Positions 55,472 through 64,000 of a stretch of DNA of 64,000 bases are shown piece after piece. The number at the start of each line of letters is the position of its first letter. Position 1 is the first letter of the stretch. This stretch comes from JAAZAI01 sp050942875. Lineage in GTDB: Bacteria; Verrucomicrobiota; Kiritimatiellia; RFP12; UBA3636. Position numbers and translations under genes: made by a program. The stretch covers positions 1 to 64,000 of the forward strand of contig JBMNOD010000001.1 in NCBI GenBank assembly GCA_050942875.1, written 5' to 3'. The notes beneath the pieces are model-generated. The model had not been told where the DNA came from. It ran no database searches and worked only from the letters and a program-made list of their open reading frames with translations.

Positions 55472-55729
55472 GGGTGTGTGTCAGAATCGTAACATGGTTC
55501 CTTGAGTTTCCATGAAACATGGAGGCTTTCTTGATGCCAACTTCAAAATCAACAGGCACACTGGACGTGGGAGCGGCATGGCAATGAAAACACGCTTCTG
55601 AAATCAAGAAGGGACGGCGACGATGCAAGGCACGGCTCGATTGCGGTGAAAGCACTGCACCAAATTCCCTTTCAATGCGCATGACATGGGCAATGCCGGA
55701 TTTGTCTGTCACTTTTTTGACACACACCC
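55472..55729. mobile_element. Transposase-less inverted-repeat element, copy 2 (258 bp, intact)
   Basis: Perfect 12-bp ends GGGTGTGTGTCA (55472-55483) and TGACACACACCC (55718-55729). They extend imperfectly to about 23 bp (then RAA..GTRACA). The perfect 8-bp target duplication TTGGAAGT lies at 55464-55471 and 55730-55737. It is in inverse orientation to copy 1. A 102-codon frame crosses it but is not preserved in copy 1. The 8-bp duplication and GG-start ends fit families such as IS256, ISL3 or IS1595 as possible mobilisers; which one is unknown. Confidence 0.92.
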
Positions 55730-55938
55730 TTGGAAGTGTCTTGGGGACTCTTGCTCCGTTCAGGTTCGTCGCAGCACGGCCGAATTCCCCGACGGCAGGC
55801 TCGTCCTTCGAAAATCATGCCGTCTTGGGACAGGCTCTGTCTAGACTCTCCAGCGACTGGGAATCGGTCGAGTCAATCAACGACCTGGAATTGTCCGCCC
55901 TCTCCGATTGACTGATTACGCCTGATTGCGTTTTCATG

Positions 55939-55968
55939 TTGCACCTGCGCCGCCTTTCCTGCGATAAT
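55939..55968 (+). promoter_or_regulatory. Promoter of yggS (leaderless type)
   Basis: TTGCAC (55939-55944), an 18-bp spacer and GATAAT (55963-55968) are followed by 8 nt and ATG 55977. The stretch 55738-55938 before it has no supported gene; GTCAATC and GATTGAC in it form an inverted pair. Confidence 0.6.
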
Positions 55969-55976
55969 CCACCGGC

Positions 55977-56714
55977 ATGGAAGCTTACGACATCACTTCT
56001 TTCGAACAGCGCCTCGACGGCATCCACGACCGGATCGCCGCTGCCGCCGCCCGCGCGGGGCGCTCGCCCGACGACATCCAGCTCGTGGCCGTCTCGAAGA
56101 CCTTCCCGCCGGACGTCGTCGACGCCGCGCAGCGCGCCGACGTCTCCGTCTTCGGCGAAAGCCGCGTCCAGGAAGCGCTCGCCAAGGCCGCCGCCTGCGG
56201 CGCGGCCGAATGGCACTTCATCGGCCGCCTCCAGCGCAACAAAGTCCGCCACGCCCTCTCGCTCTTCACCACCATCCACAGCGTCGATTCCCTCCCGCTG
56301 CTCCACGACATCGCCCGCATCCAGGACGAAACGGGCGCGCGCCCGCGCCTCCTGCTCCAGGTCAACGTCGCCGGCGAAGCCTCGAAAATCGGCTTCAGCC
56401 CCGCGACCGTCCGCAGCGCCCTGCGCGAAGCCCTCGACATCGGCGGGATCGACATCGTCGGCCTCATGACCCTCCCGCCCTGGGTTCCGGATCCCGAATT
56501 GTCCCGCCCCCACTTCCAGACGTTGCGCACCCTGCGCGACGCGCTTCAGGACGACGTCGGCATCAGCCTCCCCGAGCTGTCGATGGGCATGTCCGGGGAT
56601 TTCGAAGTCGCCATCGAAGAGGGCGCCACCTTCGTCCGCATCGGCACCGCCCTCTTCGGCAAGCGCGGGAGCTGGAAACCGCAACGTTCGCTCGACACCG
56701 ATGATTTCGTTTGA
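55977..56714 (+). CDS. yggS: PLP homeostasis protein, YggS/PROSC family
   Basis: This 245-residue single-domain PLP-binding protein buffers pyridoxal phosphate; it has no known catalysis. The PLP lysine is in LVAVSKTFPPD. FGESRVQEA, WHFIGRLQRNKVR, IHSVDSLPLL, VNVAGEASKIGF, and ELSMGMSGDFEVAIEEGATFVRIGTALFG are the family signatures. It overlaps tatD by 14 bp. Confidence 0.95.
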   Translation: MEAYDITSFEQRLDGIHDRIAAAAARAGRSPDDIQLVAVSKTFPPDVVDAAQRADVSVFGESRVQEALAKAAACGAAEWHFIGRLQRNKVRHALSLFTTIHSVDSLPLLHDIARIQDETGARPRLLLQVNVAGEASKIGFSPATVRSALREALDIGGIDIVGLMTLPPWVPDPELSRPHFQTLRTLRDALQDDVGISLPELSMGMSGDFEVAIEEGATFVRIGTALFGKRGSWKPQRSLDTDDFV

Positions 56715-57528
56715 TTCCCACGCCCACTTCCCCGGCGACGCCTTCGCCGAACACCGCGCCCAAATCGCCCGCGCCCGCGAAGCGGGGCTCTGCGGCATCC
56801 TCGCCGTCGGCGGAAGCCCCGACCTCGACCCCGGCGCCATCGCCATGGCGCGCGAACACCCCGGCGACGTCCACCTCGCCCTCGGCTGCGACCGCGACAC
56901 CGCCCCCGCCCTGGCGCCCGACCCCGCCACGCTCGACGCCACCCTCCGGCGCCTCCGCGCCACCCTCGCCGACCTCGCCCGCGACGGCATCGCCGTCCGC
57001 GCCATCGGCGAAATCGGCCTCGACTTCTCGCGCAACCCCTCGGCAGCCGACAAGGCCGCGCAAATCGCCCTCTTCGACGCGCAGCTCGCGCTCGCCGACG
57101 AACTCGACCTCCCCTGCACCATCCACAGCCGCGACGCCGACGCCGAGACGCTCGCCTCCCTCGAACGCCACGCCTCGCCCTCCCGGCGGCGCACCGGCAG
57201 CGTCGGCGTCCTCCATTGCTTCACCCGGGAGGCGGATTTCGCCGCCGCGCTCATCGACCTCGGCCTCTGCATCGGCCTCAGCGGCATCCTCACCTTCCGC
57301 AACGCCGACCCCCTCCGCGCCGTCGCCGCCGGATTGCCGCACGAACGCATCCTCGTCGAGACCGACTGCCCCTACCTCACGCCCGTCCCCATGCGCGGCC
57401 GCCCCAACGAACCCGCCATGCTCCCGCACACCGTCCGCCGCCTCGCCAAGATCCTCGGCCTCGACGAAAGCGACGCCGCCGACCTCACCACCGCCAACGC
57501 CCGCCGACTCTTCCAGATCGACCCATGA
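56701..57528 (+). CDS. tatD: TatD family metal-dependent hydrolase (DNase)
   Basis: This 275-residue TIM-barrel protein has the metal ligands in FDSHAHF, the Glu of AIGEIGLDFS, the His of TIHSRDADAE and VLHCFTREADF, and the Asp of VETDCPYLTPVPMRGRPNEP. TatD proteins act as 3'-5' exonucleases in DNA repair or turnover. The first motif is HAH, as in the family. It overlaps yggS by 14 bp and the following gene by ATGA. Confidence 0.92.
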   Translation: MISFDSHAHFPGDAFAEHRAQIARAREAGLCGILAVGGSPDLDPGAIAMAREHPGDVHLALGCDRDTAPALAPDPATLDATLRRLRATLADLARDGIAVRAIGEIGLDFSRNPSAADKAAQIALFDAQLALADELDLPCTIHSRDADAETLASLERHASPSRRRTGSVGVLHCFTREADFAAALIDLGLCIGLSGILTFRNADPLRAVAAGLPHERILVETDCPYLTPVPMRGRPNEPAMLPHTVRRLAKILGLDESDAADLTTANARRLFQIDP

Positions 57529-59243
57529 ACGCACGCACCGCCCTGCTGCTTGCGGCCCTGGCCGCAACGTCCCTCGCCGCCAGCGCGCAGACGACCCTGC
57601 GCCGCACGGTCGACCGGATGCCCTCCTTCGACCCCATCCAGTCCGAAAGCGTCGGCGCCATGCGCTGCGTGTCCCTCGTTTACGAAACGCTCCTCGAATA
57701 CGACTACCTCGCCCGCCCCTACCGCCTCCGCGGCTGCATCGCAGAGGACCTGCCCGAAGTCTCCGCCGACGGCCGCACGCTGACCTTCCGCCTCCGCCGC
57801 GGCATCCATTTCGGCCCCGACATCTGCCTGAGTCCAGACCCCGCCACCGGCCGGCCCGGCATGCGCGACGTCGTCGCCGCCGACGTCGTCTATTCGTTCA
57901 AGCGCCTCGCCGACGCCAAGCTTTCATCGCCGGGCTACTGGACGGTCGAAGGCAAGATCGAAGGCATCGACGCCTTCCACCAGGCGTCGATGGGCGACAC
58001 CCCGACCGACTACTCGCTCGACATCGCCGGGCTGCGCGCCCTCGACGAGCGAACCGTCGAAATGCGCCTGACCGCGCCCGCCCCCGACTTCCTCTGGGTG
58101 CTCGCCATGCCCTACACCGCCATCGTGCCGCGCGAGGCCGTGGAGCACTACGGCGCCGGCTTCGAATCCGTCGACGTCGGCACGGGACCCTACCGCCTCG
58201 TCGCCTGGCGGCGCAACTACCGCTACGCCTTCGAACGACGCCCGGGGCGCGACATCGCGCGCGACGCCACACCGCTCCTCGACGACGCCCGGGACGCCGT
58301 GCCGATCGAACGCATCACCTACCTCGTCATGGAAGACCCCTCGACGCGCTGGCTCTCCTTCCTCAGCGGCGGCCTCGACGTCGCCGGCGACATCTCGCGC
58401 GACAACTGGGACGCCGTCGTCGGCCCCGACGGCGATCTGACCGAAGACATGAAGCGGCGCAACATCCGCCTCCTCGCCAAGCCCAGCCTCGACACGTTCT
58501 ACATCGGATTCAATCTCGACGACCCCGTCCTCGGCGGCAACGTGAAGCTCCGCCAGGCCCTCTCCTGCGCCTCCGACCCCCGCCAGTGGGAAACGCTCAA
58601 CGCCGGACGCGTCGTCGGCGCCAGCGGCCCCGTGCCCATCGGCATCGCCGGCCGCCTGGAAACGCCCTCCCCCTACGCCTTCGACATCGAGAAGGCCGAA
58701 GCGCTCCTCGCCGAGGCGGGCTACCCCGGCGGCGTCGATCCCGCCACGGGGCGCCGCCTCGCGCTCACGCTCGACCTCGGCCGCACCGACCAGGAAATCC
58801 GCGAGACCGCCGAGCTCTTCGCCTCGTTCATGGATCGCATCGGCGTCGTCGTCAAGCTCCAGTACAACAACTGGCCGTCGTTCCTCAAGAAGATCGCCCG
58901 CCGCGAAGCGCAGATGTTCCTGATCGGCTGGATGGCGGACTACCCCTCGGCGCTCAATTTCATGCAGCTCTTCGTCGGGCGCAACGCCTCCCCCGGCCCC
59001 AACCGCAGCAACTACGCCAACGCCGACTACGACGCGCTCTACGACAAGGCCGACACGACGCTCGACGACGACGCCCGGCTCGCGCTCGTCGCGCAGATGC
59101 AGGAAACCATCCGCGAGGCCTGCCCCTGGATCTTCCTCTACCACCGCAAGGCCAACCTGCTCGTCCATCCGCACGTCCGCAACGTCGTCATGCACGACTT
59201 CCCCTACGGCGCCGAAAAGCATTGGCGGATGATGCCGAAATAG
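57525..59243 (+). CDS. ABC transporter substrate-binding protein, family 5 (peptide/nickel type)
   Basis: This 572-residue protein has a signal peptide (ending ASA|QT at about residue 22). The SBP family 5 fold follows: SFDPIQSESVGAMRCVSLVYETLLEYD, LPEVSADGRTLTFRLRRGIHF, VAADVVYSFKRLAD, GTGPYRLVAWRRN, IGFNLDDPVLGGNVKLRQALSCASD, and YNNWPSFLKKIARREAQMFLIGWMADYPSALNF. It binds peptides or similar ligands in the periplasm for an ABC importer whose permeases are not in the window. It starts at the tatD stop (ATGA) and ends directly against the subtilase stop. Confidence 0.9.
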   Translation: MNARTALLLAALAATSLAASAQTTLRRTVDRMPSFDPIQSESVGAMRCVSLVYETLLEYDYLARPYRLRGCIAEDLPEVSADGRTLTFRLRRGIHFGPDICLSPDPATGRPGMRDVVAADVVYSFKRLADAKLSSPGYWTVEGKIEGIDAFHQASMGDTPTDYSLDIAGLRALDERTVEMRLTAPAPDFLWVLAMPYTAIVPREAVEHYGAGFESVDVGTGPYRLVAWRRNYRYAFERRPGRDIARDATPLLDDARDAVPIERITYLVMEDPSTRWLSFLSGGLDVAGDISRDNWDAVVGPDGDLTEDMKRRNIRLLAKPSLDTFYIGFNLDDPVLGGNVKLRQALSCASDPRQWETLNAGRVVGASGPVPIGIAGRLETPSPYAFDIEKAEALLAEAGYPGGVDPATGRRLALTLDLGRTDQEIRETAELFASFMDRIGVVVKLQYNNWPSFLKKIARREAQMFLIGWMADYPSALNFMQLFVGRNASPGPNRSNYANADYDALYDKADTTLDDDARLALVAQMQETIREACPWIFLYHRKANLLVHPHVRNVVMHDFPYGAEKHWRMMPK

Positions 59244-61967
59244 TCACTTCATCAGCAGAAGCGTGCCAAGCGAGGGCGAAAAGGCGTGCAGAACGACCGT
59301 GTCCACCCACCAGCCTTCGCTGGCGATCCTGGAATCCGTGCTCAACCGCCAGCGGACGCGCAGCGTCGAACCGGCGTAGATCGCCGGATCAAGCGCCACG
59401 ACGACCTCCGTGAACGCACTGCCGCTGTCGCCCGTCCAGGCAGGCTGGTCGGCAAGTTCGGCTGGCGTCCTGAACAACCATCCTCTGGCAATCGTCGTGC
59501 CACCGTAACCGCCCTTGACGAAGGACGCGCCGGAGCCTGCGGCGCCAATCGCCTTCCAGTTGCCTAAGCCACCCGGCGAAACCTCCAACACGCAGCCGTC
59601 GTAGATTTCCGTGTTGTATCGATGCCAGAACCGAAACCGGATGCCGGTGGCGTCCGACGGGATTTCATAGACGGGCGAGTTCAAATTGTCGGTGTTCCGG
59701 CTCGCAGGCCCGGATGCAAAACAGGCATGCGGCGGCGTGTGGCTCGCCGTCGTGACGCGCGTCCAGTATGTCGAACCGATGTTCGCATCCGACGTCCACC
59801 CCGAAGGCGCCGCCTCGAAAGGCGTCCGCGCCAGAATCCTGGCGACCGCCAGCGCGTTGGTCAGCTCCCCGACCTGTCCGTCCGCATTCGTCACGCGCAC
59901 GTTCCAGAACCCCTGCCCCATTCGCGCAAGATCCGGCGTGCAGACAATCTCGGCAGACGTCGCGGCCTCCACGACCGCAGGCGCCTCGGGATCGCCCGAA
60001 CGGAAGAAGGCCACGTCCGCGTCATCGTCGAAATGCGAGCCGAGCACCGAGACCGTGTTGCCTGCCTCGGCCACGAAGTCGGGATCGACGGCCTGCACCA
60101 TCGGCGGCATCCGTCGCGCCCCCGAGATAATCAACGCATAATCCTGAAGATTGCCGCTCAGCGTGCCAGCATACGTGACAACCGCCTTCCACAAACCCGG
60201 CGTGGCGGGAGACGCCACCAATACCTGTTCGACGTTGTCGACGTTGTTGGTGCCGGTCGTTGCAGCGGCCGACATCGATTCTGGCGTCCACGTGCCGACG
60301 AACGGCATGACGAACGGCAGATGCGTCGTGCCGTCCGGCGCGACGAGACGCAGATTCAAGTCGTTGACCAATCTCACGTCGCGCGAATCATGCTCGTTGA
60401 GCATCACAGCGGCGCCCGGCGGATCGGTCCAGCAGATCGTGGCGCGGATCGGCGACACGCCATCCCAGTTGAACACCTGCTCGCGGACGGGGGCCGCCGT
60501 CGTGATCTGGCTTTCAATGATCGAAGGGACGGCCGGATTCGTCGCCGCCGTGCAAATCAGATCCGCCGCCGCCTTCGCGTTGACGAGACCCCAGCCGAAC
60601 TTGTAATCGGGGCCGGGCGTGCCAAGGTCGTCGGCCGTGTGGATGAGCAGCGCCTTGAGCGTGCTCGCCCGCAGGTGCTCGCCGGGCTTCATCGACGTGT
60701 AGAGGCCGAGCAAAAGCTGCGCCGTCCCCGTCGCGTTCGGCGCGGCCATGCTCGTGCCGCTCTTGTACCCATAGCTTGAGGGGGTGCCGGAGAGGGTCGA
60801 ATACAGCATGTAGCCGTTGGCGACGAGATCGGGCTTGATGCGTCCGTCGTCCGTCGGCCCCCAGGAGGAAAAACTCGTCATCCCCGCCTTGGCGGGATCG
60901 CGGACGCCGCTCGTGACGGCGTCGCCCACCGCCCCGACCGTCAATGTGTTCTTGGCGACGGCATAGAAGCCAAGCGTGTCGTACCCGTTTTTGTACTTGC
61001 CGTCGCCGGGAGGATGCGAGGCGCTGTCATAGGCAACCGTCATCGTCGGGACGTCAGGATCCAAAGCCACCGTATCGCCATTCGCAGGATTGTCGCCGCG
61101 GTCATTGCCGGCCGCCCAGACGATCGTGTAGTAAGGCAGGCTTTGGAGGCGTCCGTCGATTTCCCTGGAATGGGAATTGTACTGCCCGAAGTGGGGGTCG
61201 TAGCTGTTCGTCGTGCCGCCGGAACCGAACCACGTCCATTTTGGAGCTGTCGTGTAAAGCCATCCCGCCTGGTAGGCGTAGCTGTGGTTGGACAGGTGGA
61301 TCTTGCCCGGCTCGCCGCCATACGACGCGCCGCGCGATGCCGTTTCACTCGCGTCGTCGTCCCAGTCGTAGCTGTCGATCATCACGGCGGGCGCCATGCC
61401 CATGACATCGGGCTTGACGCCCTTGGCGCCGATCGTGCCCGCCACGTGCGTGGAATGATCATTAAAGCTCGTAATTCCCTTGTCCTTGATCGTCACGCGA
61501 TCGCCAAATTCCACATGGTTCGTCCGCACGCCTCCGCCGTCCCACACGCCAACCGTCCAGCCCGCGCCATCCATGGCATGCGGCGCGGCGCGGACGAGAT
61601 TGGCGCCCGTGCTGATCGCGGCGTTGGCGTTGACCGTCGTGTAGTAGAGCGGCTTGCCGTCGATCCAGTCCATCAATTCGATGAGGCTGCCATCCGCATG
61701 TTCCACTCGAATCGGCATGCCCCGCAAGCCGGCCTGCCGCACCGCCTCGGCCTTTCGCGCCCGGTGGATTTCCCGAAGACGCCCGACGACCTCGGCGCGT
61801 TGCGCCGGGTCGCGCATGTTCGCCGCCCCGCGCCAAACCTCGGCCGCCGCGCCTCGCGGCGGCGCATTCGTTCGCTGGGCGAAACCCGGAGCTTCCGCCA
61901 AAACCAGCGCGACCCCCAGTGCCAAGGTCAACACCCCGCCACGTGAACAGTCAAACCACCCTTTCAT
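59244..61967 (-). CDS. Secreted subtilisin-like serine protease (S8)
   Basis: This 907-residue protein has a signal peptide (residues 1-30). A propeptide-like region leads to a complete catalytic domain with Asp 143 (VGVWDGGGVRTNHVEF), His 174 (NDHSTHVAGT), the oxyanion Asn 289 (WAAGNDRGD) and Ser 406 (KSGTSMAAPNATG). Beta domains follow: a proprotein-convertase-like region to about residue 630 (ending YALIISGAR), an IPT/TIG domain (about 635-710, VQAVDPDFVAEAGNTVSVLGSHF), and a C-terminal MAM/carbohydrate-binding-like sandwich. It should degrade proteins outside the cell or at the surface. AGGAGG precedes the ATG. It follows the membrane gene by 30 bp. Confidence 0.92.
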   Translation of the reverse strand: MKGWFDCSRGGVLTLALGVALVLAEAPGFAQRTNAPPRGAAAEVWRGAANMRDPAQRAEVVGRLREIHRARKAEAVRQAGLRGMPIRVEHADGSLIELMDWIDGKPLYYTTVNANAAISTGANLVRAAPHAMDGAGWTVGVWDGGGVRTNHVEFGDRVTIKDKGITSFNDHSTHVAGTIGAKGVKPDVMGMAPAVMIDSYDWDDDASETASRGASYGGEPGKIHLSNHSYAYQAGWLYTTAPKWTWFGSGGTTNSYDPHFGQYNSHSREIDGRLQSLPYYTIVWAAGNDRGDNPANGDTVALDPDVPTMTVAYDSASHPPGDGKYKNGYDTLGFYAVAKNTLTVGAVGDAVTSGVRDPAKAGMTSFSSWGPTDDGRIKPDLVANGYMLYSTLSGTPSSYGYKSGTSMAAPNATGTAQLLLGLYTSMKPGEHLRASTLKALLIHTADDLGTPGPDYKFGWGLVNAKAAADLICTAATNPAVPSIIESQITTAAPVREQVFNWDGVSPIRATICWTDPPGAAVMLNEHDSRDVRLVNDLNLRLVAPDGTTHLPFVMPFVGTWTPESMSAAATTGTNNVDNVEQVLVASPATPGLWKAVVTYAGTLSGNLQDYALIISGARRMPPMVQAVDPDFVAEAGNTVSVLGSHFDDDADVAFFRSGDPEAPAVVEAATSAEIVCTPDLARMGQGFWNVRVTNADGQVGELTNALAVARILARTPFEAAPSGWTSDANIGSTYWTRVTTASHTPPHACFASGPASRNTDNLNSPVYEIPSDATGIRFRFWHRYNTEIYDGCVLEVSPGGLGNWKAIGAAGSGASFVKGGYGGTTIARGWLFRTPAELADQPAWTGDSGSAFTEVVVALDPAIYAGSTLRVRWRLSTDSRIASEGWWVDTVVLHAFSPSLGTLLLMK

Positions 61968-61997
61968 TCCCTACCTCCTCTCAAAGCAAAGGCCTGC

Positions 61998-64000
61998 TTA
62001 GGATCCATCGCTGTCCTTCGGCACGGGTGTCGCATCCGAAACCCGCAACGGCAGGATCATCCGGCGTTTCACGACGTCAAGGGACGTCGTCGGCTTGGCG
62101 CGCCGAGGCAGAAGCCCATACTCGGGAATGCCAAAGGCAAGGCGCAACGCGGCGCTCTCCGCATCTTCGGGGGCCGTGAAATGGAGAACCGTCTTGAACG
62201 CCGTTCCCAACCGACCGGGATGGACGTTCAAATCCGGGCAGAAAGGCTCATCGACCCGGCTGACAACGCGACCGGATGCATCAAGCACCTTCACCGAAAG
62301 CCCCAGGTTGTCGGGGAAGGCGAAATCCGGCTTCACATCCCAGACCATCTCAAGGGCGAACCGGGTGCCCGATGCGTCAAGGCGCTGCAACCCGGAAACG
62401 CCGCGCAGCACGAGGCCGCCATCATAAAACGACGCGCCCGATCCTTCAATGACGTCCGGCATGGGCGGCGGTCGATTGGCATGCAGCATCCCGCCATAGA
62501 ACATCAGATCGGCCGACCGCGCTCCTTCGGGACGCGGCGGCGCCAGCTTGAAGACGGTCATGCCGCCCACCGAGAACGCCTCGGCCTCCACCCCGGCGGC
62601 GCGAAGCGCCGCCCGCGTCGGCCCGGCCTCGGCGTCTTCCACGGCGACGGCCACGCCGTCAGCCGGCCCAATGTGCGAAACCGGCACGTCGTCCGCGACC
62701 TCGCGCGACGTCCACACCGCGCCGTCCGTCAGCCGGTGGATTTCCCGTGCATGCCAGCGATCCGCAAACACCCGATCGATTTCCTCGACCTGGATGCGCC
62801 GCGCCACCGCCGCCATGTCGAGATCCGCAGAGGACGATGAAGGCGTCATCACGTGCAAGGTCTCCAGAAAGATGCTCGGGCAGGAGGAATGGATCGACAT
62901 GCGCACACGCAGTTCGCTCACCTCGGCTGCCGGGAACGTCTTTTCAATGCGAAGGGCGCTGCCGAGGTAATGGAAACGCGGCCCGCTCCAATAATGCCCC
63001 GTCTCCTTGAAGAGACCGGAGAGGACGTGCCACTCGCCGCTCGCAGGGTCGCGGCCTTCGACCGACCAGGCCTCCATCGCGTGGCGGGGGCGGTTGATCG
63101 CCCGAAGACCGCAAACCTTGACGGGCGCGGCGAAAGCGATGTGCAGCTCGCACTGGCGCGATCCGTCCAGATCGCGCAACTCCGCAAACGTCTCGCCATT
63201 GCAATCCGTCAGCTCCGCCCGCCAGTCCCTTCCGGCGCCATCCGTCATCGCCGTGATCGTCTCCGGCGGCAGGGCCGTGCGCGTCCCTGACGGAGGCAGA
63301 ATGTCGTAATGGATGCGCATGCCGGGAATTTTAACGAACGTCGCGCGTCCACACGTGTTGGACAGGAAATGATCGAATCCACGGAAGTTCTCAAGCACGC
63401 CCGGATGGTCCGCGTTTTCGAGCCGATCGAAAAACGGCGCGTAACGGTAGAGCTTCGGCGACACCGCGCAGACCGCCTCTTCGGTAGCCCAGTTGACGCC
63501 ATAGAGAATGAAGTCCGCGAAGAACTCCTTCGGCAAACCGGGATGCGCCGCCAGCGCAAGCGCCGTATCATGCCACCCGGCCTTGATGTTGCCGTGGTGC
63601 TTCAAATCCGGCAAGCGCGCCCCGACATCGAAAGCGACGAAAAGGATGCCGACGCCCGCCACCGCACGAAGGCGCCACGCGCGTTTGCGCGGGGCGGCGG
63701 CGGCCAATTGCATCAGCACCCCGATGCCGCTGCCGGCGAGCACCGCGAAGACCGGCACAAACGGCAGCAGGTAGCGCAACGAGTGGATTGCGCCAAAAGA
63801 CGACAGCATGTACGCCGCCGCAAAGGCGCCGACGAACAGGAAGCACGCGCAAATCAAGCGCCGGAGCCGGCGCACGGGCGCGCCGCCGACGCGCACCGGA
63901 AGCGCAGCGGCCGCAAGCGCCAAAACCAGAAAGGCAAGCAAGACGACCAGACCAAGCTGCGGCTTCCCGTCCGGAACGGCATACGCAAAAAGCGCCGGCA
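61998..64000 (-). CDS. Membrane protein with glycosyltransferase 39-like helices, 5' end outside the window
   Basis: The frame stays open to the window edge, so the N-terminus is missing. The first visible residues (PALFAYAVPDGKPQLGLVV) run into four membrane segments, including RYLLPFVPVFAVLAGSGIG, as at the C-terminal membrane part of ArnT/PMT-like dolichol-type glycosyltransferases. About 500 extracytoplasmic residues follow, including a sandwich module with a likely discoidin or carbohydrate-binding fold (CGLRAINRPRHAMEAWSVEGRDPASGEWHVLSG). Sugar transfer from lipid donors is possible; no catalytic DE motif is in view. The subtilase follows in the same operon. Confidence 0.65.
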   Translation of the reverse strand, partial: PALFAYAVPDGKPQLGLVVLLAFLVLALAAAALPVRVGGAPVRRLRRLICACFLFVGAFAAAYMLSSFGAIHSLRYLLPFVPVFAVLAGSGIGVLMQLAAAAPRKRAWRLRAVAGVGILFVAFDVGARLPDLKHHGNIKAGWHDTALALAAHPGLPKEFFADFILYGVNWATEEAVCAVSPKLYRYAPFFDRLENADHPGVLENFRGFDHFLSNTCGRATFVKIPGMRIHYDILPPSGTRTALPPETITAMTDGAGRDWRAELTDCNGETFAELRDLDGSRQCELHIAFAAPVKVCGLRAINRPRHAMEAWSVEGRDPASGEWHVLSGLFKETGHYWSGPRFHYLGSALRIEKTFPAAEVSELRVRMSIHSSCPSIFLETLHVMTPSSSSADLDMAAVARRIQVEEIDRVFADRWHAREIHRLTDGAVWTSREVADDVPVSHIGPADGVAVAVEDAEAGPTRAALRAAGVEAEAFSVGGMTVFKLAPPRPEGARSADLMFYGGMLHANRPPPMPDVIEGSGASFYDGGLVLRGVSGLQRLDASGTRFALEMVWDVKPDFAFPDNLGLSVKVLDASGRVVSRVDEPFCPDLNVHPGRLGTAFKTVLHFTAPEDAESAALRLAFGIPEYGLLPRRAKPTTSLDVVKRRMILPLRVSDATPVPKDSDGS

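Noticed and set aside
55419..55727. 102-codon minus-strand frame across the 258-bp element
   Set aside because: The first 20 codons resemble those of copy 1, but copy 1 soon stops and the differences are not codon-conservative, so it is element sequence rather than a gene.
55738..55911. Short plus-strand frame ending ...SINDLELSALSD
   Set aside because: No ribosome site, begins within the mobile element, and no recognisable family.
56711..59413. 900-codon plus-strand frame over tatD and the substrate-binding protein
   Set aside because: Composition is almost only Pro, Ser, Arg, Thr and Ala, a frame shadow of the two real genes.

Overview
The window is about 64 kb of GC-rich, densely packed bacterial chromosome with short intergenic gaps and many stop/start overlaps. 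Lipid A and outer-membrane genes (lpxA, fabZ, a secretin, a WaaF-like heptosyltransferase) indicate a Gram-negative cell. An exported autotransporter-associated beta-strand repeat protein, a very large exported protein with a lamin-tail-like domain, a DUF2723/TPR membrane protein and a class II ribonucleotide reductase suggest the PVC superphylum, most likely Kiritimatiellota. This placement is inferred from gene content and not proven. A cellobiose phosphorylase, KamA and a B12-dependent reductase fit a fermentative, anaerobic saccharolytic life.

Layout. 0-14 kb: a TetR regulator and EamA exporter, a converging FHA/sigma54 regulator-yraN-nfo operon, a membrane TPR protein/PP-loop/glycosyltransferase operon, then mgtC and rbsK behind the last codons of a lost upp gene and a sulfatase-like lipoprotein. 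14-18 kb: fatty acid synthesis (fabD, fabG, acpP, fabF), introduced and separated by unusual short-period repeats. 18-25 kb: rlmN, apbE, a SpoU methyltransferase, a SurA-like chaperone, rsmA, galU and nadD. 25-35 kb: a 1,839-residue exported protein, a small conserved protein, KamA, cellobiose phosphorylase and a CPBP membrane protease. 36-45 kb: a tyrosine phosphatase-lysS-nrdJ operon, a heptosyltransferase and queH, then an exported DnaJ-type zinc protein overlapping a membrane Ser/Thr kinase. 45-50.5 kb: a fabZ-lpxA-secretin-metY-purN operon. 50.6-55.7 kb: an accessory island. 56-64 kb: yggS-tatD-peptide-binding protein, a subtilase and the end of a membrane glycosyltransferase-like protein.

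The most striking region is 50.6-55.7 kb. A frameshifted beta-strand repeat surface protein with a C9 tract and a LacI-type regulator lie between two inverted copies of a transposase-less element. Each copy has 12-bp GGGTGTGTGTCA ends (one end differing by one base) and a perfect 8-bp target duplication. One copy carries a roughly 470-bp long inverted repeat, parts of which recur in other intergenic regions of the window.

Regulatory reading. Several promoters share -35 TTGCAT/TTGCAC/TTGACT-like and -10 TATAAT/TAGAAT/GATAAT boxes. In five genes the -10 box ends only 6-8 nt before the start codon and no Shine-Dalgarno is present, which predicts leaderless mRNAs. Other genes have ordinary AGGAGG-type sites.
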